64,000 bases of DNA from Variovorax sp. PAMC28562 (GTDB taxonomy: Bacteria; Pseudomonadota; Gammaproteobacteria; Burkholderiales; Burkholderiaceae_C). The notes beneath the pieces were generated by a model. That model did no database searches. It worked only from the letters and a program-made list of their open reading frames with translations, and was not told the DNA's origin. A program made the translations under genes and the position numbers. Shown piece by piece: positions 1-9,454 of the stretch. The number at the start of each line of letters is the position of its first letter. Position 1 is the stretch's first letter. Where the stretch lies: positions 2,119,501 through 2,183,500 of the forward strand of contig NZ_CP060296.1 of NCBI RefSeq assembly GCF_014303735.1, written 5' to 3'.

Positions 1-1317
1 GATTTCCCAAGTGTTCTTCGGTGTCTTGGCAACACGGATCACTGCACCACGGCGGATCTTGATGTTGGGGGGTGCCTTGTCGGACAGTCCGGATTGCGGC
101 AGCTTCAGGCCTTCGCCGGTGATCTGAACCGCCTCGCCATCGGCGCGCACCGCATTGACTTCTTTCGGCGAAGCTTTGAGCACGACCACCGAAAGCAAGT
201 CGCCGTTGTCCGGATGGTCGCTCAGCGCGTCGTCGATAGCTTCGTCGAATTCCTTCGGGTCGGCCGGCAAGTCGACGAATTTCTCGGGGCCGCGGTAGAT
301 CTGGCGGCGTTCGAAATCCATGATGCCTTTGCGCAGCGCTTTGTAAGCGGCTGCCTGGTCGGCGGCCACGAGCGAGGTGTAGACCTTGAGGCCGCGTGTG
401 TAGGTGCTGTCTCCGTATTGCGCATACATCAGCTGACGCACGGTCTCGGCCACATATTCAGCGTGCAGCCGGTTCGTGTCCTGGCCGTCGCGAAGCTGGA
501 GGTCTTCTTTCTTTGCCACTGCCGCCTGGTCGACCGTGATGAAGCCTGCTTCCTGCATGCGGTCGATCACGTACAGCTGTCGGCCGCGCGCGCGAGACGG
601 ATTGTTGACGGGATTGTTGGCGCCCGGCGCCTTGGGTAACCCTGCCAGCATGGCGGCCTGCGCGATAGAAATATCTTGCAGCGGCTTGCCGAAGTAAGCC
701 TCCGAGGCGGCCGCGAAGCCGTAGGCGCGGTTGCCCAGATAGATCTGGTTCAGATAGATCTCGAATATCTGGTCCTTGCTCAGCATGTGCTCGAGCTTGA
801 AGGTCAGCAAGATCTCATAGATCTTGCGGGTGAGCGTCTTTTCCGAGCTCAAGTACACGTTGCGCGCCACCTGCATCGTGATCGTGGAGGCGCCCTGGCT
901 TTTCACGCGGTTGACGTTGGCCAGCCCTGCGCGAACCACGCCCTTGTAGTCGACGCCGCCATGTTCATAGAAGCGGGCATCTTCAGCCGCGAGGACTGCG
1001 TCTTTCATCACCTTCGGGATGGTGGCGATCGGGGTAAGGTTCCGGCGTTCTTCGCCGAATTCGCCGATCAGCGTGCCTTCCGAAGAGAAGACTCTCAGCG
1101 GCAACTTGGGTCGATAGTCAGAGAGCTCGGAAATGTCTGGAAGGTTGGGATATGCCACCGCCAACGCGACGGCGATCACACACAGAATCGACACCACGGC
1201 GGCAACAGCAAGCCCCAATGTCCAGAAAATGATCCGCAAAAGCCAGGTCAGCCATACCGACCTTTCAGGGGGTGGAGCGGGCTTGCGGGGGCCGTCGGGG
1301 CGTGTTGAGTCGGGCAT
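1..1317 (-). CDS. mrcA: Penicillin-binding protein 1A (bifunctional transglycosylase/transpeptidase), partial
   Basis: Class A PBP that polymerises and cross-links peptidoglycan on the periplasmic face of the inner membrane. Only the first 439 codons are inside the window; the gene runs off the left edge, so the transpeptidase domain is not visible. Translation from the ATG at 1317 gives a proline-rich cytoplasmic tail, one membrane segment (about residues 22-55), then a family 51 glycosyltransferase domain with the AEDARFYEHGG motif (catalytic Glu about residue 112), GASTITMQ and IYLNQIYLGN. The end of the visible part resembles the OB-like insert of PBP1A. It diverges from pilM, the usual arrangement in beta- and gammaproteobacteria. 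Identity is secure at family level. Confidence 0.93.
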   Translation of the reverse strand, partial: MPDSTRPDGPRKPAPPPERSVWLTWLLRIIFWTLGLAVAAVVSILCVIAVALAVAYPNLPDISELSDYRPKLPLRVFSSEGTLIGEFGEERRNLTPIATIPKVMKDAVLAAEDARFYEHGGVDYKGVVRAGLANVNRVKSQGASTITMQVARNVYLSSEKTLTRKIYEILLTFKLEHMLSKDQIFEIYLNQIYLGNRAYGFAAASEAYFGKPLQDISIAQAAMLAGLPKAPGANNPVNNPSRARGRQLYVIDRMQEAGFITVDQAAVAKKEDLQLRDGQDTNRLHAEYVAETVRQLMYAQYGDSTYTRGLKVYTSLVAADQAAAYKALRKGIMDFERRQIYRGPEKFVDLPADPKEFDEAIDDALSDHPDNGDLLSVVVLKASPKEVNAVRADGEAVQITGEGLKLPQSGLSDKAPPNIKIRRGAVIRVAKTPKNTWEI

Positions 1318-1403
1318 TGAGCGGGATGGAGTCACCGCGCATTATAAAAAGTGAAATGCGCCGTATTGAAAGCGCCAACGCGCATAAAGTCGGCCGCGAA
1401 AAT

Positions 1404-1435
1404 TCGTGACCTTTGTTGCAGGTCTCGTGACCTTT
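1404..1435. promoter_or_regulatory. Direct repeat in the mrcA/pilM divergent intergenic region
   Basis: An exact 11-base direct repeat, TCGTGACCTTT, occurs at 1404-1414 and 1425-1435. The copies start 21 bases apart, two helical turns. The second copy abuts a TTGACA hexamer (1435-1440) that could serve as a -35 element for the pil operon, although no convincing -10 follows at standard spacing. The 231-base gap 1318-1548 must hold the promoters of both mrcA and pilM. A role as a regulator site is inferred from the spacing only. Confidence 0.3.
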
Positions 1436-1548
1436 TGACAACGGATGCGCGCTCTACACCTTCTTCAGCTTTGTTGCCGGTGATTGTTGCTGATAGCATG
1501 CAACCACTCGCAAATATTTCCAATCGTTACAACCGACAGGACCGTAAC

Positions 1549-2628
1549 TTGACCGACTTGGGATCGCTTTTTCGCCGGCAGCCTGCGCCATTGCTCGGCT
1601 TGGACGTTAGTTCGTCCAGCGTCAAGCTGGTAGAACTCGGTCGCGATGCCACCGGGAAACTGGTGCTGGAACGTTGCGCCATAGAACCGCTGGAACGCGG
1701 ATGGATCACCGACGGCAACGTCGAGAAGTTCGACGAAGTTGCTGAAGCCGTGCGTCGCGTGGTCCGCAAAAGTGGCACCCGCACTAAAAACGTCGCACTG
1801 GCTTTGCCGCCTTCTGCCGTGATCACCAAGAAGATCGTGCTTCCGGGCGGTATGAGCGAGCAGGAACTCGAACTGCAGGTCGAGTCCGAAGCCAACCAAT
1901 ACATTCCCTTTTCCCTAGACGAAGTTAGTCTTGACTTCTGCGTGATGGGGCAGAGCGCCAACTCCACGGGAGACGTCGAGGTGCTCATAGCGGCATCCCG
2001 CAAGGAAAAGGTCCAGGACCGTCAGGGTCTGGCAGAAGCTGCCGGCCTGAAAGCGATGATCCTGGATGTCGAGTCTTATGCTTCTCGCCTTGCAACTGCA
2101 AGGTTGATCGAGCAGTTGCCGGGCCAAGGCCGGGACGCCGTCGTCGCGCTGTTCGAAGTCGGCGCGTTCACTACCAGCATGCAGGTGCTTCGGAATCAGG
2201 AAGTGCTGTATGACCGGGATCAGGCCTTCGGCGGCGCTCAACTCACTCAATTGATCGTGCGGCAATACGGTTTTTCGGCAGAAGAGGCTGAAACCAAAAA
2301 GCGCAGCGGCGATCTGCCTGACGACTACGGTTCCGGCGTGCTCCGGCCGTTCGTGGCCAGCATTGCGCAGGAAATTGCGCGGGCGCTCCAATTCTTTTTC
2401 ACCAGTACGCCGCACAACCGTGTCGACTACGTACTTTTGGCCGGCGGTTCGGCTGCTTTGCCCGGCTTGACCAGTGCCGTCACCCGTCAAACTTCGTTTG
2501 CATGTTCGTTGGTCAATCCCTTCGACGGCATGGAAATCGGCGCAAATATCAGGGAGAAGAAGGTGCGTCGTGAAGCGCCCTCCTACCTGACTTCTTGCGG
2601 TTTGGCGATGCGGAGGTTCCTGCAGTGA
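1549..2628 (+). CDS. pilM: Type IV pilus inner-membrane platform protein PilM
   Basis: Actin-like cytoplasmic protein that binds the N-terminal peptide of PilN and anchors the pilus alignment subcomplex. The product has the FtsA/PilM ATPase fold signature near the start (LLGLDVSSSSVKLVELG) and a C-terminal LLAGGSAALPGL phosphate-binding loop. The frame is open upstream to 1351, but homologues begin just before the GSLFRRQ segment. The TTG at 1549, preceded by AGGA eight bases upstream, gives 359 residues, the normal family length. An ATG at 1498 is the alternative. First gene of pilMNOPQ; its stop overlaps the pilN start. Confidence 0.93.
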   Translation: MTDLGSLFRRQPAPLLGLDVSSSSVKLVELGRDATGKLVLERCAIEPLERGWITDGNVEKFDEVAEAVRRVVRKSGTRTKNVALALPPSAVITKKIVLPGGMSEQELELQVESEANQYIPFSLDEVSLDFCVMGQSANSTGDVEVLIAASRKEKVQDRQGLAEAAGLKAMILDVESYASRLATARLIEQLPGQGRDAVVALFEVGAFTTSMQVLRNQEVLYDRDQAFGGAQLTQLIVRQYGFSAEEAETKKRSGDLPDDYGSGVLRPFVASIAQEIARALQFFFTSTPHNRVDYVLLAGGSAALPGLTSAVTRQTSFACSLVNPFDGMEIGANIREKKVRREAPSYLTSCGLAMRRFLQ

Positions 2629-3242
2629 TTTTGATCAACCTGCTTCCGCACCGCGAAGCGGCTCGCAAACGCCGGAAAGAGACCTTTTACGCCTCGCTGG
2701 GCGCAGCTGCTTTGCTCGGCGTGCTGCTTGCCGGCGGCGCCTACGTTTGGTACCAAACGCAAATTTCGGGTCAGCAGTCCAAGAACACGTATCTTCACTC
2801 CGAGATCACCAAGCTCGAAAGCGAGATCAAGGAAATCTCGACGCTCCAATCTGAAATCGCAGCACTGCGCGCGCGGCAGACCGCCGTGGAAGATTTGCAG
2901 GGCGATCGCAATCTGCCGGTGCATCTGCTCAACGAATTGGTGCGCCAGTTACCGGATGGGGTTTATCTCACCAGCATGAAGCAGGACAACCAGACGGTGA
3001 CGTTGCAAGGCATGGCGCAGTCGAACGAACGCGTCTCTGAACTGCTGCGCAACCTGGGCAACAACAGCCCCTGGCTTGTCAAGCCGGAACTGGTCGAAAT
3101 CACGTCCGCCAGCGTCAACCTGACGCCGCGCGACCAGCGTCGGGTGGCTAACTTCACCATGCGCATCGGCGTCAAGCGACCGACCGATGTGGAAAAGGGC
3201 GCACCTGGCGCACCAGCGGCATCGGCCGCTGCAAAGGGGTAG
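2625..3242 (+). CDS. pilN: Type IV pilus assembly protein PilN
   Basis: Bitopic inner-membrane protein that pairs with PilO and recruits PilM. I chose the GTG at 2625, which overlaps the pilM TGA (GTGA), because the resulting start MILINLLPHRE is the conserved PilM-binding motif and a GGAGG lies at 2612-2616. Residues about 20-45 form the membrane segment, followed by a coiled coil (about 45-90) and a ferredoxin-like periplasmic domain. The C-terminus is Ala/Gly-rich. Length 205 residues, as expected. A longer ATG reading from 2595 would lose the conserved N-terminus. Confidence 0.93.
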   Translation: MILINLLPHREAARKRRKETFYASLGAAALLGVLLAGGAYVWYQTQISGQQSKNTYLHSEITKLESEIKEISTLQSEIAALRARQTAVEDLQGDRNLPVHLLNELVRQLPDGVYLTSMKQDNQTVTLQGMAQSNERVSELLRNLGNNSPWLVKPELVEITSASVNLTPRDQRRVANFTMRIGVKRPTDVEKGAPGAPAASAAAKG

Positions 3243-3248
3243 GAAGCC

Positions 3249-3929
3249 ATGGCAACACGACGCCCCACACGCAATATCGATTTCGCCGCCTCCATGCGGC
3301 GGTTCGGTGATCAGTTTCGCGGACTGAACCCTAACGATCCTTCGATGTGGCCATTAGCGCCACGCTTCGCGCTGTTCATTGCGGTAGTCATCGCCGTGCT
3401 TGCGGCACTCTGGTTCGTCTGGCTGACAAATTCGAATGACGAGTTGGAGGCAGAGCGCGCAAAGGAAGTGGCTCTGCGCGTCGACTTTCAAAAGAAGGTC
3501 GCACTGGCAGCCAACCTCGACCTCCTTAAAAAGCAGCGCGAGCAGGTCCAACAATATGTGACGTTGCTTGAGAAGCAGCTGCCCAGCAAGGCTGAAATGG
3601 ACGCTTTGTTGTCGGACATCAACCAAGCCGGATTGGGTCGAAGTCTTCAGTTCGAGCTGTTCCGTCCTGGGCAGATCGTAGTGAAGGACTATTACGCTGA
3701 ACTGCCTATCGCGCTGAAGGTGACCGGGCGCTATCACGATATGGGCGCCTTTGCCGCCGACGTCGCCAACCTGTCTCGCATCGTGACGCTGAACAATCTG
3801 GCGATAACGCCGCAGAAAGATGGCGGGCTCACCATGGACGCCACTGCGCGTACGTTCCGCTACCTGGATCCCGACGAGCAGGCTTCCCAACGCGCTGCCG
3901 CCGCAGCTGCAGCAAAGGGCAAGAAATGA
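3249..3929 (+). CDS. pilO: Type IV pilus assembly protein PilO
   Basis: Partner of PilN in the periplasmic alignment complex linking the inner-membrane motor to the PilQ secretin. It has a cytoplasmic N-terminus with a NPNDPSMWPLAPR segment typical of betaproteobacterial PilO, one membrane helix (about residues 38-58), a charged coiled coil to about residue 115, and a ferredoxin-like domain to about residue 210. An alanine-rich tail ends in KGKK. It starts six bases after pilN and its stop overlaps the pilP start by four bases, suggesting translational coupling. Confidence 0.93.
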   Translation: MATRRPTRNIDFAASMRRFGDQFRGLNPNDPSMWPLAPRFALFIAVVIAVLAALWFVWLTNSNDELEAERAKEVALRVDFQKKVALAANLDLLKKQREQVQQYVTLLEKQLPSKAEMDALLSDINQAGLGRSLQFELFRPGQIVVKDYYAELPIALKVTGRYHDMGAFAADVANLSRIVTLNNLAITPQKDGGLTMDATARTFRYLDPDEQASQRAAAAAAAKGKK

Positions 3930-4465
3930 GCGCGCGTGACTTGCTATGCATAGGTGCTGCAGCGTTTGCACTTACGGCATGCGGCAACTCCGACCGGGAC
4001 GATCTTCAGCGCTGGATGGCGGAGCAGCGCGCGCAGGTCAAGCCGACCGTGCCGCCGATTTCCGAGCCCAAGAAATTCACCCCGCAGGCCTACACAGAGG
4101 CGGCTTCGTTCGAGCCCTTCAACATGCAGAAGCTGACGCAGGCTTTGCGCCGCGATTCGAACCAGCCGAGCAGCTCGGGCTTGATCGCCCCGGAGCTCTC
4201 CCGTCGGAAAGAATCGCTTGAAGCGTTTCCGCTGGATTCGATGGCGATGGTTGGTAGCCTGACCCGCAATGGGCAGCCGGTTGCGCTCGTGAGCGTTGAC
4301 AAGCTGCTCTACCAAGTACGTGTGGGCAATCACCTTGGCCTTAACTACGGCCGCATTACCAATATCAGTGAAACCGAACTCGGCCTGCGTGAAATCGTGC
4401 AGGACGCCGCCGGTGAGTGGATCGAACGCGTGGCGACGTTGCAGTTGCAAGAGAAGGCAAAATGA
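3926..4465 (+). CDS. pilP: Type IV pilus lipoprotein PilP
   Basis: Inner-membrane lipoprotein that connects PilNO to the N-terminal domains of PilQ. The N-terminus has a short hydrophobic stretch ending in a lipobox (LTAC, lipidated Cys at about residue 19). A disordered proline-rich linker follows, then the C-terminal beta-sandwich HR domain (VGSLTRNGQPVALVSVD, later VGNHLGLNYGRI). Length 179 residues is typical. It overlaps pilO and pilQ by four bases on each side, so the five genes read as one tightly coupled operon. Confidence 0.93.
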   Translation: MSARDLLCIGAAAFALTACGNSDRDDLQRWMAEQRAQVKPTVPPISEPKKFTPQAYTEAASFEPFNMQKLTQALRRDSNQPSSSGLIAPELSRRKESLEAFPLDSMAMVGSLTRNGQPVALVSVDKLLYQVRVGNHLGLNYGRITNISETELGLREIVQDAAGEWIERVATLQLQEKAK

Positions 4466-6606
4466 ACCGACAAAAAACAGTGCTTGCTCGGTGGCTGCGC
4501 GCCGCCAGCGTGACCCTCGTGGCGCTTGGGGTGGCTGCCATTGCGCAAGCGCAAAACGCCATTGAATCGATCACGAGTTCGGTCCAATCGGGCACGGAAG
4601 TCATCCGCATCGATTTGACCCAGCCGCTGTCGGCGGTGCCAACAGGCTTCGTCATACAGGCGCCTGCACGAATTGCGCTTGATTTCCCGGGCATCACCAA
4701 TGCCATCGGTCGTTCCACTGTCGATGTCAACCAGGGTAACTTGCGTTCTGTGAACGTTGTCCAGGCAGGCGATCGGACGCGTCTGGTTATGAACCTCAAG
4801 CAGGCGACCGCATACAAGACCGAGATCCAGGGCAAGTCCCTGATCGTGTCCCTCGAGCCGGTGGCAGGTACCGCATTGGTTGCTTCGACCCAGTCGTCGT
4901 TCGCCGAGAACCGCAACCGCGATATGGTGCCGCTGCGCGATGTCGATTTCCGGCTCGGCGCCGACAACACAGGGCGTGTGATCGTCGATCTGGCGAACAA
5001 CCAGGTCGGCGTCGACATCAAGCAGCAAGGCAAGAACCTGGTGGTCGAATTCACCAAGTCGACGCTGCCTGAAGGCCTTCGCCGTCGCCTCGACGTGTCC
5101 GACTTCGGTACGCCGGTACAACTCATCACCACCCAACAAGCCGGCGACCGTGTTCGCATGGTCATCGAGCCGCGCGGCGAGTGGGAGCACAGCGCCTACC
5201 AGAGCGAGAACCAATTTGTCGTCGAAGTGCGTCCCCGCAAGGTCGATCCGACGAAGCTGACGCAAGGCGTGGGCTACAACGGCGAAAAACTGTCGCTGAA
5301 CTTTCAGAACATCGAAATTCGCTCGCTGCTCCAGGTTATCGCGGACTTCACGAACTTCAATATCGTGACGTCGGATTCGGTGACCGGCGCCCTGACGCTG
5401 CGTCTGAAAGATGTGCCTTGGGACCAAGCCCTTGAAATCATCATGCAGGCCAAGAACCTGGGCATGCGCAAGAACGGCACCGTGCTCTGGATCGCGCCGA
5501 AAGACGAAATCAACGCCAAGGAGAAGGTGGAGTTCGAAGCCAAGGCTGCGATCGAAAATCTAGAACCGTTGCGCACGCAATCGTTCCAGCTGAACTACAC
5601 CAAGGCGGTGGACTTGCAAGGACAGATCACCGGTTCGGGGTCGGCAAGCGGTGGTTCGGGTTCCAGCAGCGCTCGCTTGTTGACAGCGCGCGGCAGCGTG
5701 ATTGCCGAGCCGCGTACCAACCAGCTGTTCGTGACCGATATTCCGGCGCGGTTGGCTCAGGTTGCCGAAATGATCGCCAAGCTGGACATTCCGGTTCGCC
5801 AAGTTCTGATCGAAGCACGGATCGTCGAAGCATCCGACACCTTCGGCAAATCGCTTGGAGTACGGCTCGGGGGTGGCATCGGTGGCGGCGTTGTCGGATC
5901 AAACAACGGCAATCGTGTTTTCGGCAACCTCGGCGTGGGCCCGACCGTGACGCCTGCGACCGCGACCACTGCTGGCAGCGCGCTCACTACGTTCACCAAC
6001 TCGAACTTCATCAATTTGCCTGCGACCAGTCCGAGTGGTACCGGCAACGCACCTGGCACCTTCGCCATCTCCCTGTTCAACTCCAGTTTCTCCCGGATGC
6101 TGAACCTCGAAATCTCCGCGCTCGAAGCCGACGGCAAGGGCAAAGTGGTGTCCGCTCCTCGCGTTGTGACTGCCGACCAGACCAAGGCGCTCATCGAGCA
6201 AGGCACAGAACTGCCGTACCAGGTTGCGACGTCCAGCGGTGCGACCTCGATCGCTTTCCGCAAGGCGAACTTGAAGCTGGAAGTGACGCCGCAGATCACA
6301 CCGGAAGGCAACATCATCCTGACGCTCGACGTCAACAAGGACACGGTCGGGCAGGCAACGACCGCCGGCTTCGCGATCAACACCAAGCACGTGCAGACGT
6401 CGGTGCTGGTTGAGAACGGAGGCACTGTGGTGATCGGTGGTATCTTCGAACTCACCGAATCCAACGATGAATCGCGTGTACCGGTGCTCGGTGAAGTGCC
6501 CTACCTTGGCGCACTGTTCCGTACGCGCAATCGCGTTGCAAACAAGACCGAAATGCTCGTCTTTATCACCCCGAAGATGATTACCGACCGCAACGCCGCG
6601 CGCTGA
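4462..6606 (+). CDS. pilQ: Type IV pilus secretin PilQ
   Basis: Outer-membrane secretin through which the pilus fibre exits. The ATG at 4462 overlaps the pilP stop and gives 714 residues; an upstream in-frame ATG at 4417 would put extra residues before the signal peptide. Layout: signal peptide (about 1-31, cleavage after AQA), two AMIN peptidoglycan-binding repeats (about 32-260), STN/N0 domain (about 275-345), a secretin N1-type domain, a Gly/Ser-rich loop (about 395-410), then the secretin barrel core with VPVLGEVPYLGALF near the end. A second Gly/Thr/Ala-rich stretch at about residues 475-530 is typical of this family. Confidence 0.95.
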   Translation: MNRQKTVLARWLRAASVTLVALGVAAIAQAQNAIESITSSVQSGTEVIRIDLTQPLSAVPTGFVIQAPARIALDFPGITNAIGRSTVDVNQGNLRSVNVVQAGDRTRLVMNLKQATAYKTEIQGKSLIVSLEPVAGTALVASTQSSFAENRNRDMVPLRDVDFRLGADNTGRVIVDLANNQVGVDIKQQGKNLVVEFTKSTLPEGLRRRLDVSDFGTPVQLITTQQAGDRVRMVIEPRGEWEHSAYQSENQFVVEVRPRKVDPTKLTQGVGYNGEKLSLNFQNIEIRSLLQVIADFTNFNIVTSDSVTGALTLRLKDVPWDQALEIIMQAKNLGMRKNGTVLWIAPKDEINAKEKVEFEAKAAIENLEPLRTQSFQLNYTKAVDLQGQITGSGSASGGSGSSSARLLTARGSVIAEPRTNQLFVTDIPARLAQVAEMIAKLDIPVRQVLIEARIVEASDTFGKSLGVRLGGGIGGGVVGSNNGNRVFGNLGVGPTVTPATATTAGSALTTFTNSNFINLPATSPSGTGNAPGTFAISLFNSSFSRMLNLEISALEADGKGKVVSAPRVVTADQTKALIEQGTELPYQVATSSGATSIAFRKANLKLEVTPQITPEGNIILTLDVNKDTVGQATTAGFAINTKHVQTSVLVENGGTVVIGGIFELTESNDESRVPVLGEVPYLGALFRTRNRVANKTEMLVFITPKMITDRNAAR

Positions 6607-6631
6607 TCGCGCGCAGCGTCAGCCGACCCGC

Positions 6632-7183
6632 GTGGCGGTCGCATTCGTCGGTCTGCCCGGCGCCGGAAAATCCGCAGTAGGACGGCGCCTGGGTCAGCGC
6701 CTGCAGCTCCCTTTCGTCGACACAGACCAGGTTATCGAGCACCGCATCGGCTGCTCGATTCGCGAATTTTTCGATCGTGAAGGCGAAGTCGCTTTTCGGG
6801 ACATCGAACAACAGGCGATTGCCGATCTGGCTGCGAACGCGCACGGCGTGCTGGCCACGGGCGGTGGTGCTGTGCTCCGCGAAGCCAATCGAACGCAGCT
6901 GCGCGATCATTTTCACGTCATCTATTTGCGTTCTTCGCCCGAGGATTTGTTTCGCAGACTGAGACACGACGTCAAACGCCCTTTGCTGCAGGTTGCCGAT
7001 CCGCTGGGCCGGCTCCGTGAATTGCATGACGCGCGCGACCCCCTGTATCGGGACACCGCGCACGATGTCGTGGACACGGGCAGACCATCGGTCGCCATGC
7101 TGGTCAACATCATCGTGATGCAGCTGGAACTTGCCGGCATCGTCATCCCGGAACCGCAGGCGCAGATCGCGCCGCCGGTTTGA
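6632..7183 (+). CDS. aroK: Shikimate kinase
   Basis: Phosphorylates shikimate to shikimate 3-phosphate with ATP, the fifth step of the aromatic amino acid pathway. The product has a P-loop GLPGAGKS (residues about 8-15), the shikimate-binding D-T-D and F-R-D-I-E motifs, the TGGGAV motif, and an arginine-containing LID region (RHDVKRPLL). The start is a GTG at 6632, 25 bases after pilQ; no ATG occurs before the P-loop. The 183-residue length is normal. The pilQ-aroK-aroB linkage is conserved across beta- and gammaproteobacteria and suggests continuation of the pil transcript. Confidence 0.93.
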   Translation: MAVAFVGLPGAGKSAVGRRLGQRLQLPFVDTDQVIEHRIGCSIREFFDREGEVAFRDIEQQAIADLAANAHGVLATGGGAVLREANRTQLRDHFHVIYLRSSPEDLFRRLRHDVKRPLLQVADPLGRLRELHDARDPLYRDTAHDVVDTGRPSVAMLVNIIVMQLELAGIVIPEPQAQIAPPV

Positions 7184-7229
7184 CGCGGTGCGTCGCAGCC
7201 GCGTTGCCGTCACCTCTACACTCGGAGCC

Positions 7230-8330
7230 ATGCCACAGACAGCACTTCGTGACCGTGTCGAGATCGATCTCGGCGACCGCAGCTACCCCATCCTGATTGC
7301 TGCCGATCTGCTCGACGAGCCCGATGCGTTCGACGCAGCGCCCGTCGCTTCGATGGCATTGATCGTCACCAATACGACGGTGGCGCCGCTGTATGCCGCC
7401 GCCTTGAAAACGACGCTCTCGAAGCGCTACCGCAGGGTCGAGACGCTTGCATTGCCTGATGGCGAAGTGCACAAGGATTGGGCGACACTCAATCTCATCT
7501 TCGACGCGTTGCTCGGGCACGGCGCCGATCGCAAGACCGTGCTGTTCGCGCTCGGCGGTGGTGTCGTCGGCGACATGACCGGCTTTGCGGCAGCGAGCTA
7601 CATGCGCGGCGTGCCGTTTGTCCAGGTGCCGACGACGTTGCTGGCGCAGGTCGATTCGTCGGTGGGTGGCAAGACTGCCATCAATCATCCGCTCGGCAAG
7701 AACATGATCGGCGCGTTCTACCAGCCGCATCTGGTGCTCTGCGACCTTGCCACACTGCAAACGCTACCACCGCGCGAACTGAGCGCCGGGTTGGCGGAGG
7801 TGATCAAGTACGGTCCGATCTACGACATGGTGTTCTTTGACTGGATCGAGGCCAACGTCGATGCGCTGGTTGCGCTGGAGCCGGCCGCGCTGGCTCATGC
7901 GGTCAAGCGCAGTTGCGAGATCAAGGCCAAAGTGGTGGCGCAGGACGAGCGTGAAACAGGCCTTCGGGCCATTCTCAATTTCGGCCACACCTTCGGTCAT
8001 GCGATCGAGTCCGGTCTGGGATACGGCGAGTGGCTTCATGGCGAAGCGGTTGGTTGCGGCATGGTGATGGCGGCCCATCTTTCTCACAAATTGGGAGGCG
8101 TCGACGCAGCGTTCGTCGCGCGACTCACCCGCTTGATTCAGCGAGCCGGCTTGCCCATTACAGGGCCGGCCCTGGGGGCAGAGCGCTACCTCGAACTGAT
8201 GCGCGTCGACAAGAAATCGGAAGCCGGCGAGATCCGGTTCGTGGTCATCGACACGCCCGGCTCAGCCAAAGTGGCCGCTGCGCCTGAAGCCATGGTGCGC
8301 GAGGTGCTTGCTCAATGTTGCGAGGCCTGA
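7230..8330 (+). CDS. aroB: 3-dehydroquinate synthase
   Basis: NAD- and metal-dependent enzyme converting DAHP to 3-dehydroquinate, the second shikimate pathway step. Motifs: [13 protein letters not shown] (NAD-binding glycine loop), [13 protein letters not shown] and [13 protein letters not shown] (substrate-binding), and [11 protein letters not shown] with metal-ligand histidines. The frame is open upstream, but the ATG at 7230 gives the canonical start ([20 protein letters not shown]) and 366 residues. Its last 16 bases overlap dgt. Confidence 0.95.
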   Translation: MPQTALRDRVEIDLGDRSYPILIAADLLDEPDAFDAAPVASMALIVTNTTVAPLYAAALKTTLSKRYRRVETLALPDGEVHKDWATLNLIFDALLGHGADRKTVLFALGGGVVGDMTGFAAASYMRGVPFVQVPTTLLAQVDSSVGGKTAINHPLGKNMIGAFYQPHLVLCDLATLQTLPPRELSAGLAEVIKYGPIYDMVFFDWIEANVDALVALEPAALAHAVKRSCEIKAKVVAQDERETGLRAILNFGHTFGHAIESGLGYGEWLHGEAVGCGMVMAAHLSHKLGGVDAAFVARLTRLIQRAGLPITGPALGAERYLELMRVDKKSEAGEIRFVVIDTPGSAKVAAAPEAMVREVLAQCCEA

Positions 8331-9454
8331 TCGCGCCTTACGCCTGCGACCCGGCGCAGTCGCGTGGCCGGCTGCATGACGAGCCACCAGCGCCCACGCG
8401 CGATGACTTTCAGCGTGACCGCGACCGCATCGTGCACTCCACCGCGTTCAGGCGGCTGGTCTACAAAACACAGGTGTTCCTGAACCACGAGGGCGATCTC
8501 TTTCGCACCCGCCTCACGCACTCGCTCGAAGTCGCGCAATTGGGACGATCCATCGCGCGTGCACTCCAGTTGAACGAAGACCTGGTCGAAGCGATCGCGC
8601 TGGCGCACGACCTTGGCCACACGCCCTTCGGCCATGCTGGTCAGGACGCGCTCAACGACTGTATGCGGACGCATGGCGGCTTCGAGCACAACTTGCAAAG
8701 CCTGCGAATGGTCGACACGCTCGAACATCGCTATCCGCAGTACGACGGGCTCAACCTCAGCTTCGAGACACGCGAGGGCATCCTCAAGCACTGCTCGCGC
8801 GCCAACGCCGAACGCATCGAAGCCGAAGAGCCCAATGGTGTGGCCCGGCGCTTTCTTGACGGCACACAACCCGCGCTTGAAGCGCAACTCTGCAATCTGG
8901 CCGACGAGATCGCCTACAACGCGCACGACATCGACGACGGAGTGCGCTCCGGACTGATCACCGTCGAAAGCCTGGCCGAGGTCGAACTGTTCGAGCGGTA
9001 TCGGCGAGAAGCGCTGCAAGAACATCCGCAACTGCACGGACGGCGCGTGCTGTACGAGACGATTCGACGGATGCTCAGCGCGCAGGTCTACGACGTCATC
9101 GACGCAACCCAAGCTGCGCTCGCTGCTGCGACACCGGCCGATGCGGACGCCGTGCGTCGCTCTTCACCGCTGGTGCGGTTCAGTGAGCCGATGCGGGCGC
9201 AATCGATTCAACTCAAGCGGTTTTTGTTCGCTAACCTGTACCGTCATGCGCAGGTGACTGCGACCTCGGAGCGCGCCCAGGCGGTGGTACGCGGCCTGTT
9301 CGCGGCCTACCTCGATCGCGCGGACGACATGCCCGAATCGTTCGCCGCCCGCACCGATCGCCATCGTGCCGTGGCGGACTACATCGCCGGCATGACCGAT
9401 CGCTTCGCGATGCGCGAGCACGAGCGCCTGACCGGCCAGCGATGGATGGCGTAG
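8315..9454 (+). CDS. dgt: Deoxyguanosinetriphosphate triphosphohydrolase-like protein
   Basis: HD-superfamily dNTP triphosphohydrolase releasing tripolyphosphate from dNTPs, which controls dNTP pools. The HD metal site is visible: His in [10 protein letters not shown] (about residue 69), the AHD pair (about 98-99) followed by [10 protein letters not shown], and the downstream Asp in [14 protein letters not shown]. Length 379 residues matches the dGTPase-like type 2 subfamily rather than the longer E. coli Dgt (about 505), so substrate specificity may differ. It overlaps aroB by 16 bases and the MFS gene by 13 bases. Confidence 0.9.
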   Translation: MLRGLIAPYACDPAQSRGRLHDEPPAPTRDDFQRDRDRIVHSTAFRRLVYKTQVFLNHEGDLFRTRLTHSLEVAQLGRSIARALQLNEDLVEAIALAHDLGHTPFGHAGQDALNDCMRTHGGFEHNLQSLRMVDTLEHRYPQYDGLNLSFETREGILKHCSRANAERIEAEEPNGVARRFLDGTQPALEAQLCNLADEIAYNAHDIDDGVRSGLITVESLAEVELFERYRREALQEHPQLHGRRVLYETIRRMLSAQVYDVIDATQAALAAATPADADAVRRSSPLVRFSEPMRAQSIQLKRFLFANLYRHAQVTATSERAQAVVRGLFAAYLDRADDMPESFAARTDRHRAVADYIAGMTDRFAMREHERLTGQRWMA

